A DNA stretch of 14,169 nt from an uncultured Pseudomonadota bacterium (GTDB lineage Bacteria > Bdellovibrionota_B > Oligoflexia > Oligoflexales > Bog-1112). The position numbers and the translations under genes were made by a program. Below the pieces are notes generated by a model. The model ran no database searches. It was not told the origin of the DNA and worked only from the letters and a program-made list of their open reading frames with translations. Shown piece after piece: positions 1-7,069 of this stretch (positions are counted from its first letter, which is position 1; the number at the start of each line of letters is the position of its first letter). The stretch lies in the NCBI GenBank assembly GCA_937896265.1, contig CALBMD010000048.1, forward strand, positions 1 through 14,169, in the 5' to 3' direction.

Positions 1-1
1 G

Positions 2-55
2 CTGCGCAGTTTTCTCCCAAACCCTCATCCTTGCTGTTGCTAGAATTTAGATGCG
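2..55 (-). repeat. 53-bp dispersed repeat, copy 1 (window edge)
   Basis: This sequence is identical, apart from the end bases, to 6478-6530 and to the reverse complement of 14117-14169; 52 bases (3-54) are shared by all three copies. Its outer end carries the 8-bp palindrome CTGCGCAG. Read on the minus strand it lies 77 bp downstream of the folC stop, in the same orientation relative to its gene as the copy behind the regulator at 13207. No reading frame in it looks coding. It touches the window edge, so the full element probably continues outside. Confidence 0.9.
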
Positions 56-126
56 TATGCCCTGCTCCAAATCTCCTCTTTTTGGAAATTCAGATCTGAG
101 ATGACATAGCTTAACTTTTCGCGGGC

Positions 127-144
127 GAAGGCTCAAGAGCCTTC
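127..144 (-). terminator. Small hairpin over the folC stop codon
   Basis: Two perfect 8-base arms (GAAGGCTC and GAGCCTTC) are separated by 2 bases, and the folC TGA sits at the loop. No T-run follows on the minus strand, so it is at best a weak terminator or a stabilising 3' hairpin. Confidence 0.2.
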
Positions 145-1539
145 CTTGCCGAAGTGGCCTTCTAAGGTACACTCGCCTTCTCTTAGGTGGGCTTTGGCAT
201 CAAGCTTGCGTAAGATCTGACCAATAGCCACAATTGATCCGCAGAGAACAAGCTCCGTGTCTGGATTTATGGTCTTTGCAAGATGTGCCCAAGCCTTTTC
301 AAAAGAAGGAAACTGAATAAGGTCTTGGTGGCGTTCGGCTAGCTGTTCAAATCGCATGCTACGTTCACTCTCATTTAAAAAAAGAACGATAGGAGAAAGA
401 ACAGTTCGCAGTTGATCGAGCATGCTGTTGATATCTTTATCAGCAAGCATGCTGACAAGAGCAGGCTTTGGCAAGCTTTGGCTTGAAAGTTGCTTAAGAC
501 TTTCGCAAAGACGGGCAGCTGAGGCTGGGTTATGGCAAACATCAACAAGTACATGCTGAAGCTTGCTTTCTTCGCTTTTAACCGTCATCTTTTGAAACCG
601 ACCAAGCAGGCTTGGTGGCCAAGGGAGATCAGGGGCAAAAAAATGGTCAATGCCTTTCTGAAAGACATATTCAGCCTGTATATTTTGAGTTGATGTTAAG
701 AAATCTTGATGTTCATAAACTAAATAATAAAATATAGCTGCAGCAATAGCGAAATTTTCCTGGAGTACTTTTGGTCTTATTGCAAACCATTTAGGTAGTT
801 TGACTGTATGCTCTGGTAAACCAGGTATGCTAAGCCATATATTATTTCCTGTAATGCCAAAATGCTTACCAGCCTGCACGAGATTGAAAGCTATCTCATC
901 GCGTTTAGCAAAAACTACAGGTAAGGCAAGTTTATTGATAGCATCTCGTTGTTCTCCCCAAAATAAGGGACGATGAGAACGGGCGATTTCAATTTTTTCA
1001 CTACAAATTGCTTTGATATCTGCACCAAGCCATTGCTCATGATCAAGATCAATGGAGGTAATAGCACTAGCAATGGGCTTATTAATATTTGTGGCATCCC
1101 ATCTGCCGCCCATTCCAACTTCCCAAATATTGATCTGGGTTTTAGTTGCCTCAAAGCTGAGGCGAGCAAGAAGAGTGGCGATCTCAAAAAAGGATAGGTT
1201 ACTTTCTATCTCTCTTGGGAGCTTTGCTCTAAGTTCAACAAGCTTTGTGCTCAAGAACGAATCGTCTATTTTGAAATGATTGACTTGAATACGCTCATAA
1301 AAATTACATAGATGTGGTGAGGTGAATAGTCCAGAAGGACAGTGGACGCTACTCAAAAGGCTCCATAAAAATCCTGATGTCGACCCCTTGCCATTAGTGC
1401 CACCAATGAGCACAGCAGGGACGTGGTGGGGTCCTAAATGATGCCACGCGTTATGAATGCGATCAAGGCCAGGTTTGATCCCCTCAGTGCGGCGAAGGAA
1501 AATTTGATACAGATCTTCTAGCTCTTTTGCCTGGTTCAA
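133..1539 (-). CDS. folC: Bifunctional folylpolyglutamate synthase/dihydrofolate synthase
   Basis: This cytosolic Mur-ligase-family enzyme adds glutamate to dihydropteroate and to reduced folates using ATP. The 468 residues are a little longer than usual for FolC (about 420-440), mostly through a C-terminal tail. Visible motifs are the N-terminal GIKPGLDRI (20-28), the P-loop GTNGKGST (47-54), LFTSPHL (71-77), FFEIATLLA (117-125), EVGMGGRWDATN (140-151), the SxDLDHxxxLG block (162-172), EKIEIAR with the candidate carbamylated Lys182, and HNPASA (336-341). The family's usual DGAHNP reads DVCHNP here (333-338). The start is TTG, and its TTGA overlaps the accD stop TGA; the N-terminal length before GIKPG matches the family. 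No strong Shine-Dalgarno is visible, which suggests translation is coupled to accD. Confidence 0.95.
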   Translation of the reverse strand: MNQAKELEDLYQIFLRRTEGIKPGLDRIHNAWHHLGPHHVPAVLIGGTNGKGSTSGFLWSLLSSVHCPSGLFTSPHLCNFYERIQVNHFKIDDSFLSTKLVELRAKLPREIESNLSFFEIATLLARLSFEATKTQINIWEVGMGGRWDATNINKPIASAITSIDLDHEQWLGADIKAICSEKIEIARSHRPLFWGEQRDAINKLALPVVFAKRDEIAFNLVQAGKHFGITGNNIWLSIPGLPEHTVKLPKWFAIRPKVLQENFAIAAAIFYYLVYEHQDFLTSTQNIQAEYVFQKGIDHFFAPDLPWPPSLLGRFQKMTVKSEESKLQHVLVDVCHNPASAARLCESLKQLSSQSLPKPALVSMLADKDINSMLDQLRTVLSPIVLFLNESERSMRFEQLAERHQDLIQFPSFEKAWAHLAKTINPDTELVLCGSIVAIGQILRKLDAKAHLREGECTLEGHFGKEGS

Positions 1540-2384
1540 TTGGGGCTCTTCATGAGGATTTTGATGATACTACCAACACGCTCTCGTAGCTCGTGTCTTT
1601 TAGCAATCAAATCGATCATGCCATGTTCAAGCAAGTATTCGGAGGTTTGAAACCCCTCAGGGAGCTTTTCACCTATAGTCTGTTGGATAACTCTAGGGCC
1701 AGCAAAACCAATCAGTGCACCTGGTTCGGCTATATTTATATCTCCAAGCATGGCATAGCTCGCTGCTACTCCGCCTGTCGTAGGGTTTGTTAAAACTGAA
1801 ATCATTGGGGTGCCGCTTGTTCTAAGCTTAGCTAGCGCTACGCAGGTCTTAGCCATCTGCATGAGGCTGACTAGCCCTTCTTGCATCCTGGCCCCTCCAG
1901 AGGCAGAGAATAAAATAGCAGGTTGCCCCTTATCCTTGGCTCTAAGTAGCACTCGAGCAATTTTTTCGCCGACAACAGCACCCATGCTGCCACCCATGAA
2001 AGCGAAATTATATACGCCGACCTGCACGGGCACCTGATAGAGTAGGCCTTCACCGCAGATAATAGCGTCTTTTGAGCCAGCCTTGCTAGCAGCTTCTATC
2101 AAACGCTTAGCATAGGGCTTTTGGTCAACAAAGCTTAGTGGATTTGAGCTGGTTAAATTGGCGTCTAGTTCTTTAAAACTACCTGCATCTAGAAAAGCGC
2201 TGAGACGATCATAGGCGCTTATCAAATAGTGGTGCCCGCAGAGAGGGCAGACATTTTGATTAGCCTCGACCTCTTTTTTAAAAACGATCTCGCCACATTT
2301 GACGCACTTTTGCCAGAGTCCTTCAGGGGTATCTCTTCGAGCGCTCTTGGCAAGCGGCGCTTTATTAATCTTTGACCATGCCAT
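1536..2384 (-). CDS. accD: Acetyl-CoA carboxylase carboxyltransferase subunit beta
   Basis: AccD pairs with AccA to transfer carboxyl from biotin-AccB to acetyl-CoA, giving malonyl-CoA for fatty-acid synthesis. The product has 282 residues from the ATG at 2384. A four-Cys zinc ribbon is at C27, C30, C46 and C49, followed by the crotonase-like carboxyltransferase fold with FMGGSMGAVVGEKI (129-142), FSASGGARMQEG (159-170) and PTTGGVAASYAMLGD (201-215). A longer frame starts at a TTG at 2390, but the ATG gives MAWSKI, matching the MSWIERI-type N-terminus of AccD, and has GGA 6 nt upstream. The stop overlaps the folC start, so accD and folC form one operon; accD-folC pairs are common in proteobacteria. 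Confidence 0.96.
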   Translation of the reverse strand: MAWSKINKAPLAKSARRDTPEGLWQKCVKCGEIVFKKEVEANQNVCPLCGHHYLISAYDRLSAFLDAGSFKELDANLTSSNPLSFVDQKPYAKRLIEAASKAGSKDAIICGEGLLYQVPVQVGVYNFAFMGGSMGAVVGEKIARVLLRAKDKGQPAILFSASGGARMQEGLVSLMQMAKTCVALAKLRTSGTPMISVLTNPTTGGVAASYAMLGDINIAEPGALIGFAGPRVIQQTIGEKLPEGFQTSEYLLEHGMIDLIAKRHELRERVGSIIKILMKSPN

Positions 2385-2390
2385 ATTCAA

Positions 2391-2714
2391 TCCAACGAAG
2401 TTTTAAGTCAATTTGTTCACTCCTTATCAAAAACTAAAGTGGCTGAAAAGTCTACGATGAAAATAGATTATTGTCGCCGTTTTTCTTTTGATGAAAAGAT
2501 CATTAATTTTTATTGCATTGCTATGTGTTCTTGCTAAGATGAAAAAAATCCCAAGACAAATGTAGGGTTAAAAAGCGTCTGGTCATGCTTGCTGTTGGTT
2601 TCGTTCTAAAATGAGGCTTAACCCTTTACCTATCATGATTATTTTGTTTTGGGGCTGCTAGCGAACAGCCGTAAATAATAAGTTAGAAACTATAGCCACG
2701 ATGCGAGGGAAAAA
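2391..2714. other. 324-bp divergent intergenic region, no convincing gene
   Basis: The AT-rich spacer must hold the promoters for accD (leftward) and the small gene at 2715 (rightward). I see no strong consensus for either. The best rightward candidate is TTGGGG (2649-2654), 17 bp, TAAATA (2672-2677), which is weak. An 8-base inverted pair, AGGGTTAA (2564-2571) and TTAACCCT (2618-2625), is 46 bp apart. A 24-codon frame at 2491-2565 lacks a ribosome site. No RNA gene is recognised. Confidence 0.6.
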
Positions 2715-3077
2715 ATGGATTGTTCACGATGCCCCCACCATGTGCGACACGGCAAGTTTTCAACTGATCAAAAGAAAGTAACCTTTCGAGATCATTGCGG
2801 CCTCAAGTTTAAGCAGTGCCAAGACACTCAGCCTCAAGTCAAGAAAAAGGGGCCAAAGCCAATAGCCTTTGAGGGGCAAAGGCAGGAGTTTGTCTTAAAT
2901 GCTGCTACAGAGTGTATTCATGTGCCGTTTAAGGCTGATTTTGATTACTTCGGCTGCGAAGTTTATCAAAGGACTTTTGAGACAAACGGCTTGAAAAACG
3001 GTGTCCTCCCCACTAAAGACTTTCAGTTTTCTGAGCAGCTTGTGGGGACATCTGTCACCGATATGGAGCTTTTATAA
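2715..3077 (+). CDS. Hypothetical Cys/His-rich small protein
   Basis: I do not recognise this 120-residue protein. Its N-terminus reads MDCSRCPHHVRHG, with a CxxC pair (C3, C6) and His8, His9 and His12, followed by H27-C28 and C35. Further Cys lie at 67 and 81. The four N-terminal Cys plus His could bind zinc or an iron-sulfur cluster; this is inferred from spacing only. A basic linker, KKKGPKP (43-49), separates this part from an acidic-hydrophobic C-terminal half. There is no signal peptide or membrane segment, so it is probably cytosolic. The ATG is preceded by GAGGGA at a spacing of about 6, which supports a real gene. It is a lone rightward gene whose stop lies 3 bp from the convergent secDF stop, so the transcripts probably overlap at their 3' ends. 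Confidence 0.7.
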   Translation: MDCSRCPHHVRHGKFSTDQKKVTFRDHCGLKFKQCQDTQPQVKKKGPKPIAFEGQRQEFVLNAATECIHVPFKADFDYFGCEVYQRTFETNGLKNGVLPTKDFQFSEQLVGTSVTDMELL

Positions 3078-3080
3078 GGC

Positions 3081-5810
3081 TTAGGCCTTGGTGGCCTTGG
3101 CAGGTGTCATCCCACGCTTATTTCGCCAATTTTCAAACCAGATAACAAACGTACTGGCAACGAAAATGGAAGATAAGGTTGCTACGACAACACCAATAGT
3201 CATTGCCATTGCAAAGCTCCATAACTGACCCGATGCGAAAATTAAGATACCCAACAGCGATAAGATTACTGTCAATGAGGTATTAATCGATCGTGAGAGC
3301 GTCTCGTTAATTGAGGTGTTGATATTTTCAGTTAACTCGCGTCTTGGATTTTGAATCATGCTTTCTCGGATACGGTCATAGATTACGATCGTATCGTTAA
3401 CAGAGTAGCCTACAACGGTCAAGAAGGCGGCGATGGACACCAAGTCGAAGGTGTAACCAAAGAAGACATAAAAACCTAGCATGATAAAGACGTCTAAGAA
3501 CATCTTAATTAAGGCGCCTGGTGAGAATCGCATATCGAATCTGAAGGCAATATAACCCGCCACTGCAATGATGGCTAAAAGCACTGATAAAAGACCTGCA
3601 GTACGTAGCTCTTTGCCGACTTGTGGGCCTACAAAATCAACCTGTAATATTTCAGGTTTCTTCTCTTTTAGATCTTCAAGGAGGTGGTTGCGGAAGTTTT
3701 GGAATACTTCTGAACCAGAAGCTTTCGTTTGCTCATTGCCGATATCGGTATGGTGTGAGCCTTCATCATAGCGGACGAGGAAAGTTTTAGACCCTCCTTC
3801 AAGCGACTGGATTGTAACGTCAGCTATATGGCTCTTCTCAGCTACATTGCGGATATCTTGGGCTTCTACCCCTTCAGCAAAGCCAAGCTTCATCTCAGTA
3901 CCGCCAACAAAGTCGACACCAAAGTTGACGCCACGAATTAGGCCGGTGGCAACTACAGCGACGCTTAAGAAGATAAAGACGACTGTAGCAATAGGACCGC
4001 TTTTGAGGAAGTTGTGGTAGCTTTCGCGTGGTTTAGCAATAGTGTCTCCACCTAGCCACTTCTTCAGTTCTTGGTCGGGGATGCGTCGCATAGCAATATC
4101 AAAAAATAGTTTGGCGCAGTTTAGCGAGGTAAAAAGAGATACTAAAAGACCAATGATCAAAGGAACAGCAAAGCCTCGGATAGGACCTGAGCCTGTAGTT
4201 TCAAGAAGTACTACCCCAGCAATCAAAGTAGTTACATGGGAGTCGATGATGGTAGCAAAAGCTTTGTTGAAGCCAAATTCGACTGCTTTGCGAGGATGGC
4301 GTCCTTCGCGGATTTCTTGTCTGATACGTTCATTGATTAAGACGTTGGCATCGACGGCCATACCAAGGGTCAAAACAAAGCCTGCGATACCAGGAAGGGT
4401 TAGCGCAAAACCAAAGCCTGCCATCAAAGCAAGTAGATAGACAGCGTTTAGGAGCAACGCTAAGCAAGCGATGACACCAGGGCGGCGGTAGTAGATGATC
4501 ATAAATAAGAGAACAAAGAGAAGGCCTGCCATGATACCTTTGATCCCCTGGCTTGCTAGCTCTGGACCAAGGGTGGCTCCTACTTGTGACTGGCTAAGTA
4601 CTGCAATAGCTGCCGGTACAGCACCAGACTTAAGAACCATGGCAAGCTGTTTGCCTTGTTCGATTTGTTCGTTTTGGCTAAGCGAGCTTCCCAAAGTAAT
4701 GGTAGCTGCCCCCCCTGAGATCTTCTCAGAGATGGTAGCTGCTGACTCAACAACGTCATCTAAGACGATAGCAAGTCGCTTCTTAACATTGGCACCGGTT
4801 AGTTGAGCAAAAATCTTGCCGCCTGAACCAGTAAAACGAATAGCTACAACTGGGCGTCTGTCTAACGTTTGGCCTTGTTGTAAGGAAGCATCTGCTACGT
4901 CATCGCCAGTGAGTTCTGTCGTAGCTTTTAATACATAAGAAGTCCAGCGATAGCGGCCTTGAGTTCCATCACCAATAGTGGTTCGGTCAAAGAGTAGCTC
5001 ACGGTTTTCAGGAATGTGTTTTGCGAGAAACTGGGTCATTGCCTCGCGATCTTCACCACGGAAAGTGCGATGGCCTCCTGTTTCTTCAACAACGCTCATG
5101 CCAGCTGGCAATGTTTTAGCATCAATAGCATCAAAACCAGTAAATTCGTCATCAACAATCTTAAATTTTAGCTGTGCTGTACGCCCAAGAAGTTCTTTGG
5201 CTCGTTGTGGGTTGCGGAAACCGGGTAATTGGACAAGAACAGAGCCATCGGCGCGACGATTGATCTGCGGTTCTGTTACACCCCAGGTGTCCACACGATT
5301 GCGCACAACACGCTCTGCTTGTTCAAGAGCAGATTTGCGAATACGGTCCATCTCTTCAGGTTTATAGCTGAATTGCAAATCAAGATTCTTGCGATTCTCA
5401 AGAGTCAAGTGCGGGTACTCTTTGGCAAAGGCTGCCTTGAAGTCCGCTAGTTTCGTTTCGTTTTCTAATTCAACGGTAAGCTTTTGCGTGCCTTTGCTGA
5501 CATAGGAGGCTTTCACGCCTAAATCTTTTTCGCTAGCCCAGCGTATCAGTTCTGTTGACAGGCGGCCAAGGCGACTTTCAATAGCAGACTCAGTTTGAAC
5601 ACCAAGCACTAGTTGGACGCCACCAACCAAATCAAGACCAAGCTTCACATGACTTTGTGGCAGCCACTTAGGGAGTGTTTTTACAAACTCATCAGCTTCG
5701 AGTCTGCCTTCTTTGGGTTGGGCAAAGTACATCAGTGTAGGCGTGATGCAATACAAAGAGACCAGGGTGAGGGCACTGACAAAAATCGCTCGCCATCGAA
5801 TAGGTTGCAT
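3081..5810 (-). CDS. secDF: Protein translocase subunit SecDF (SecD-SecF fusion)
   Basis: This inner-membrane, proton-driven accessory of SecYEG completes export by pulling substrates from the periplasmic side. It has 909 residues. The SecD half has TM1 (about 8-29), KLGLDLVGGVQLVLGV (56-71), the RNRVDTWGVTEP periplasmic segment (170-181) and a TM bundle (about 420-575) with GMAVDANVLINERI (483-496) carrying Asp487. The SecF half starts with a TM at about 607-626, then GVNFGVDFVGGTEMKL (627-642), FVGPQVGKEL (726-735) and VGYSVNDTIVIYDRIRE (800-816) with Asp806. The two Asp motifs match the proton-relay sites of the family. SecD and SecF are separate in E. coli but fused in Bacillus and Bacteroidetes. 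The ATG has GAGGTG 7 nt upstream. No yajC or other sec gene is adjacent. Confidence 0.96.
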   Translation of the reverse strand: MQPIRWRAIFVSALTLVSLYCITPTLMYFAQPKEGRLEADEFVKTLPKWLPQSHVKLGLDLVGGVQLVLGVQTESAIESRLGRLSTELIRWASEKDLGVKASYVSKGTQKLTVELENETKLADFKAAFAKEYPHLTLENRKNLDLQFSYKPEEMDRIRKSALEQAERVVRNRVDTWGVTEPQINRRADGSVLVQLPGFRNPQRAKELLGRTAQLKFKIVDDEFTGFDAIDAKTLPAGMSVVEETGGHRTFRGEDREAMTQFLAKHIPENRELLFDRTTIGDGTQGRYRWTSYVLKATTELTGDDVADASLQQGQTLDRRPVVAIRFTGSGGKIFAQLTGANVKKRLAIVLDDVVESAATISEKISGGAATITLGSSLSQNEQIEQGKQLAMVLKSGAVPAAIAVLSQSQVGATLGPELASQGIKGIMAGLLFVLLFMIIYYRRPGVIACLALLLNAVYLLALMAGFGFALTLPGIAGFVLTLGMAVDANVLINERIRQEIREGRHPRKAVEFGFNKAFATIIDSHVTTLIAGVVLLETTGSGPIRGFAVPLIIGLLVSLFTSLNCAKLFFDIAMRRIPDQELKKWLGGDTIAKPRESYHNFLKSGPIATVVFIFLSVAVVATGLIRGVNFGVDFVGGTEMKLGFAEGVEAQDIRNVAEKSHIADVTIQSLEGGSKTFLVRYDEGSHHTDIGNEQTKASGSEVFQNFRNHLLEDLKEKKPEILQVDFVGPQVGKELRTAGLLSVLLAIIAVAGYIAFRFDMRFSPGALIKMFLDVFIMLGFYVFFGYTFDLVSIAAFLTVVGYSVNDTIVIYDRIRESMIQNPRRELTENINTSINETLSRSINTSLTVILSLLGILIFASGQLWSFAMAMTIGVVVATLSSIFVASTFVIWFENWRNKRGMTPAKATKA

Positions 5811-5882
5811 AAATGAACACCTCTGCTAAAAGACCGTCGCTTGAGAAAAGGATGTGAAATCCCGAAGATACCAGAAAATAAC

Positions 5883-5911
5883 ATATACAATTGCAGACGA
5901 TGCTGCTGCAA
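5883..5911 (-). promoter_or_regulatory. Candidate promoter for secDF
   Basis: Read on the minus strand: TTGCAG (5911-5906), a 17-bp spacer, then GTATAT (5888-5883), about 70 bp upstream of the secDF ATG. TTGCAG also forms one arm of a short inverted repeat, TTGCAG/CTGCAA (5891-5896 and 5906-5911). Shifting the -10 by one base gives TATATG. The match is moderate. Confidence 0.3.
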
Positions 5912-5932
5912 GCAGAATCTTCTATGCCTTCC

Positions 5933-5961
5933 TTGCATGTCCTCTGCCAACCCCTTATCAT
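5933..5961 (+). promoter_or_regulatory. Sigma70-type promoter for the lipoprotein gene
   Basis: TTGCAT (5933-5938), exactly 17 bp, then TATCAT (5956-5961), giving a leader of roughly 30 nt before the ATG at 5998. A good ribosome site, AGGGGA, lies 9 nt before that ATG. The placement and spacing make this the clearest promoter in the window. Confidence 0.55.
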
Positions 5962-5997
5962 TAAGAAAAGAAAAAATTGCAAAGGGGAATCATAAAC

Positions 5998-6372
5998 ATG
6001 GTCAAGCTGATGCTACTAATGGGGTTGGTCCTCGCAGGATGCCTTGCCAAACAAGATAAGAATGCTCCCCCATACTATGAAGTCAATAAAGATAATAACT
6101 ACCCGGATCGTGCTCAGCGGTGTAACTCGCTTGGGTATTCCTGGCGTGATAACAAATGCGTAGATGCTATGGGTCGTACACTGGAATCGATTTGTAAGTC
6201 CTTCACTAAGGGTAATGGGCAATGGAACAACGAGCTTTTGAGTTGCAATATCGATCATCAAAGCTACTACCTTGTGAGTGGTGATAAAGATTCTTGTGCG
6301 GACAATGGATGGGTTTGGAATAAAGATCCTGTTCAGTGTCTTGTCAAATTAGGTCAAGGAAATGTTCCTTAA
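5998..6372 (+). CDS. Small Cys/Trp-repeat lipoprotein
   Basis: This is a 124-residue predicted lipoprotein of unknown function. The signal peptide MVKLMLLMGLVLAGC ends in a clean lipobox (LAGC) with the lipidated Cys15. The mature part is hydrophilic and has three C...W...C units: CNSLGYSWRDNKC, CKSFTKGNGQWNNELLSC and CADNGWVWNKDPVQC, so six Cys that could form three local disulfides in the periplasm or at the cell surface. The open frame extends up to a TTG at 5977, but the AGGGGA ribosome site and the signal-peptide start both favour the ATG at 5998. The residue after Cys15 is Leu, so there is no Asp+2 inner-membrane retention signal in the E. coli sense. It is transcribed divergently from secDF, and its stop overlaps the left flank of a repeat element. 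The lipoprotein call is firm; the function is not known. Confidence 0.85.
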   Translation: MVKLMLLMGLVLAGCLAKQDKNAPPYYEVNKDNNYPDRAQRCNSLGYSWRDNKCVDAMGRTLESICKSFTKGNGQWNNELLSCNIDHQSYYLVSGDKDSCADNGWVWNKDPVQCLVKLGQGNVP

Positions 6373-6377
6373 GCTTA

Positions 6378-6541
6378 GGGCTAGCGCATCTAAATTGCCT
6401 TGACGACTAGAAAGCAACGCAAGGTCTGGAAAACCACGCGGCTGGTTTCCAAAAAAGCCTTCTTGGGAGAAACCAGATGCGCAGTTTTCTCCCAAACCCT
6501 CATCCTTGCTGTTGCTAGAATTTAGATGCGCTAGCCTTGTT
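6378..6541. repeat. MITE-like 164-bp element with 18-bp terminal inverted repeats
   Basis: Perfect 18-base arms, GGCTAGCGCATCTAAATT (6379-6396) and its complement (6519-6536), bound this stretch. A 10-base sequence, CTTAAGCTTA, occurs directly on both sides (6368-6377 and 6542-6551) and could be a target-site duplication, although it is part of the palindrome CTTAAGCTTAAG and so also reads as an inverted repeat. The right half contains copy 2 of the 53-bp repeat. The left half only partly matches its complement. It has no coding capacity and starts just past the lipoprotein stop. Confidence 0.6.
6478..6530 (-). repeat. 53-bp dispersed repeat, copy 2
   Basis: Identical to 3-55. Here the upstream flank is fully visible: TTGGGAGAAA at 6463-6472 pairs with TTTCTCCCAA at 6486-6495, making a hairpin over the repeat's edge. 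Unlike copies 1 and 3, it lies in antisense orientation relative to the gene upstream of it. Confidence 0.92.
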
Positions 6542-6597
6542 CTTAAGCTTAAGTCCGGATCCGAATTTCTAGTTGTGTGCTGCGACGCGAAGCTAGT

Positions 6598-6945
6598 CAT
6601 AGTAAGCTAGTTTGTAATAGCAGCCTGGCATAAGGCGGTGTTTTGGAGAGCTACGCGCTCCCCAAACCCCTGCGCTGGGGGAAGTTTCCCCCTAGGCCCC
6701 CTCTTTTTAAGAACTAAAAAAGATAGGCGAATAGATGACATCCTAAAGCAAAGCTGCAGGTTTTAAAGAAAGCTGACACTTAAATCTGCTTAGCTGCATG
6801 CAGCCTATATTCTTTAATTCTTTACTAAAATCTAATAAGGAGGGGGCCTAGGGGGAAACTTCCCCCCGCAGAGGGGTTTGGGGAGCGTGTAGCTCTCCAA
6901 AACACCGTCTTATGTCAGGCTGCTATTACAAACTAGCTTGCTATG
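6598..6945. repeat. 348-bp palindromic element with 106-bp inverted arms
   Basis: The left arm (6598-6703) and the complement of the right arm (6840-6945) align without gaps and with about 7 mismatches. Each arm itself holds two small hairpins: GGAGAGC/GCTCCCC, and a G-run/C-run stem around AAGTTT or AAACTT. The 136-bp core (6704-6839) is AT-rich and continues to pair loosely (TAGGC at one side, GCCTA at the other). It also contains the palindrome GCTGCATGCAGC. No protein is encoded. The pairing of two REP-like units head to head resembles a BIME; a MITE is the alternative. A T5 run at 6704-6708 after the left-arm hairpin could end rightward transcription. Confidence 0.85.
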
Positions 6946-6971
6946 GTTACGACGGGAACCGCAATTGCCAG

Positions 6972-7069
6972 CCGGCCCTGAAAAACTAAATCGCTGCGTT
7001 AACTTCGTCGTCAGCTCCTCACCGTACTCAAATGTACTGTCTCATCGCTGCCTTGCGTTTTGTTTTTTA
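6972..7069 (+). repeat. ~95-bp imperfect-palindrome repeat, copy A
   Basis: Forty bases from 6988 (AAATCGCTGCGTTAAC onward) to the GTAC at 7024-7027 are identical to 12961-13000, and the similarity extends on both sides. Relative to copy B it lacks about 10 bases after 7050. The A/T-rich right end overlaps the nnr stop codon at 7067-7069. It may act as a 3' hairpin for nnr, but no classical terminator is evident. Confidence 0.85.

Noticed and set aside
2491..2565. 24-codon frame MKRSLIFIALLCVLAK... resembling a signal peptide or small membrane peptide
   Set aside because: No ribosome binding site or promoter precedes it and the basic end is too short to judge; the AT-rich spacer gives such frames easily.
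4042..4440. Long plus-strand frame opposite secDF
   Set aside because: It is antisense to conserved SecD membrane segments with low-complexity Arg/Lys/Pro/Ser content; a shadow frame.
6349..6600. Minus-strand 83-codon frame across the 53-bp repeat
   Set aside because: It reads through repeat and palindromic DNA and overlaps the lipoprotein end; composition is repeat-driven and there is no ribosome site.
6378..6945. CRISPR array or attC integron cassettes
   Set aside because: The repeats are not regularly spaced, there are no spacers of equal length, and no cas or integrase genes are present.
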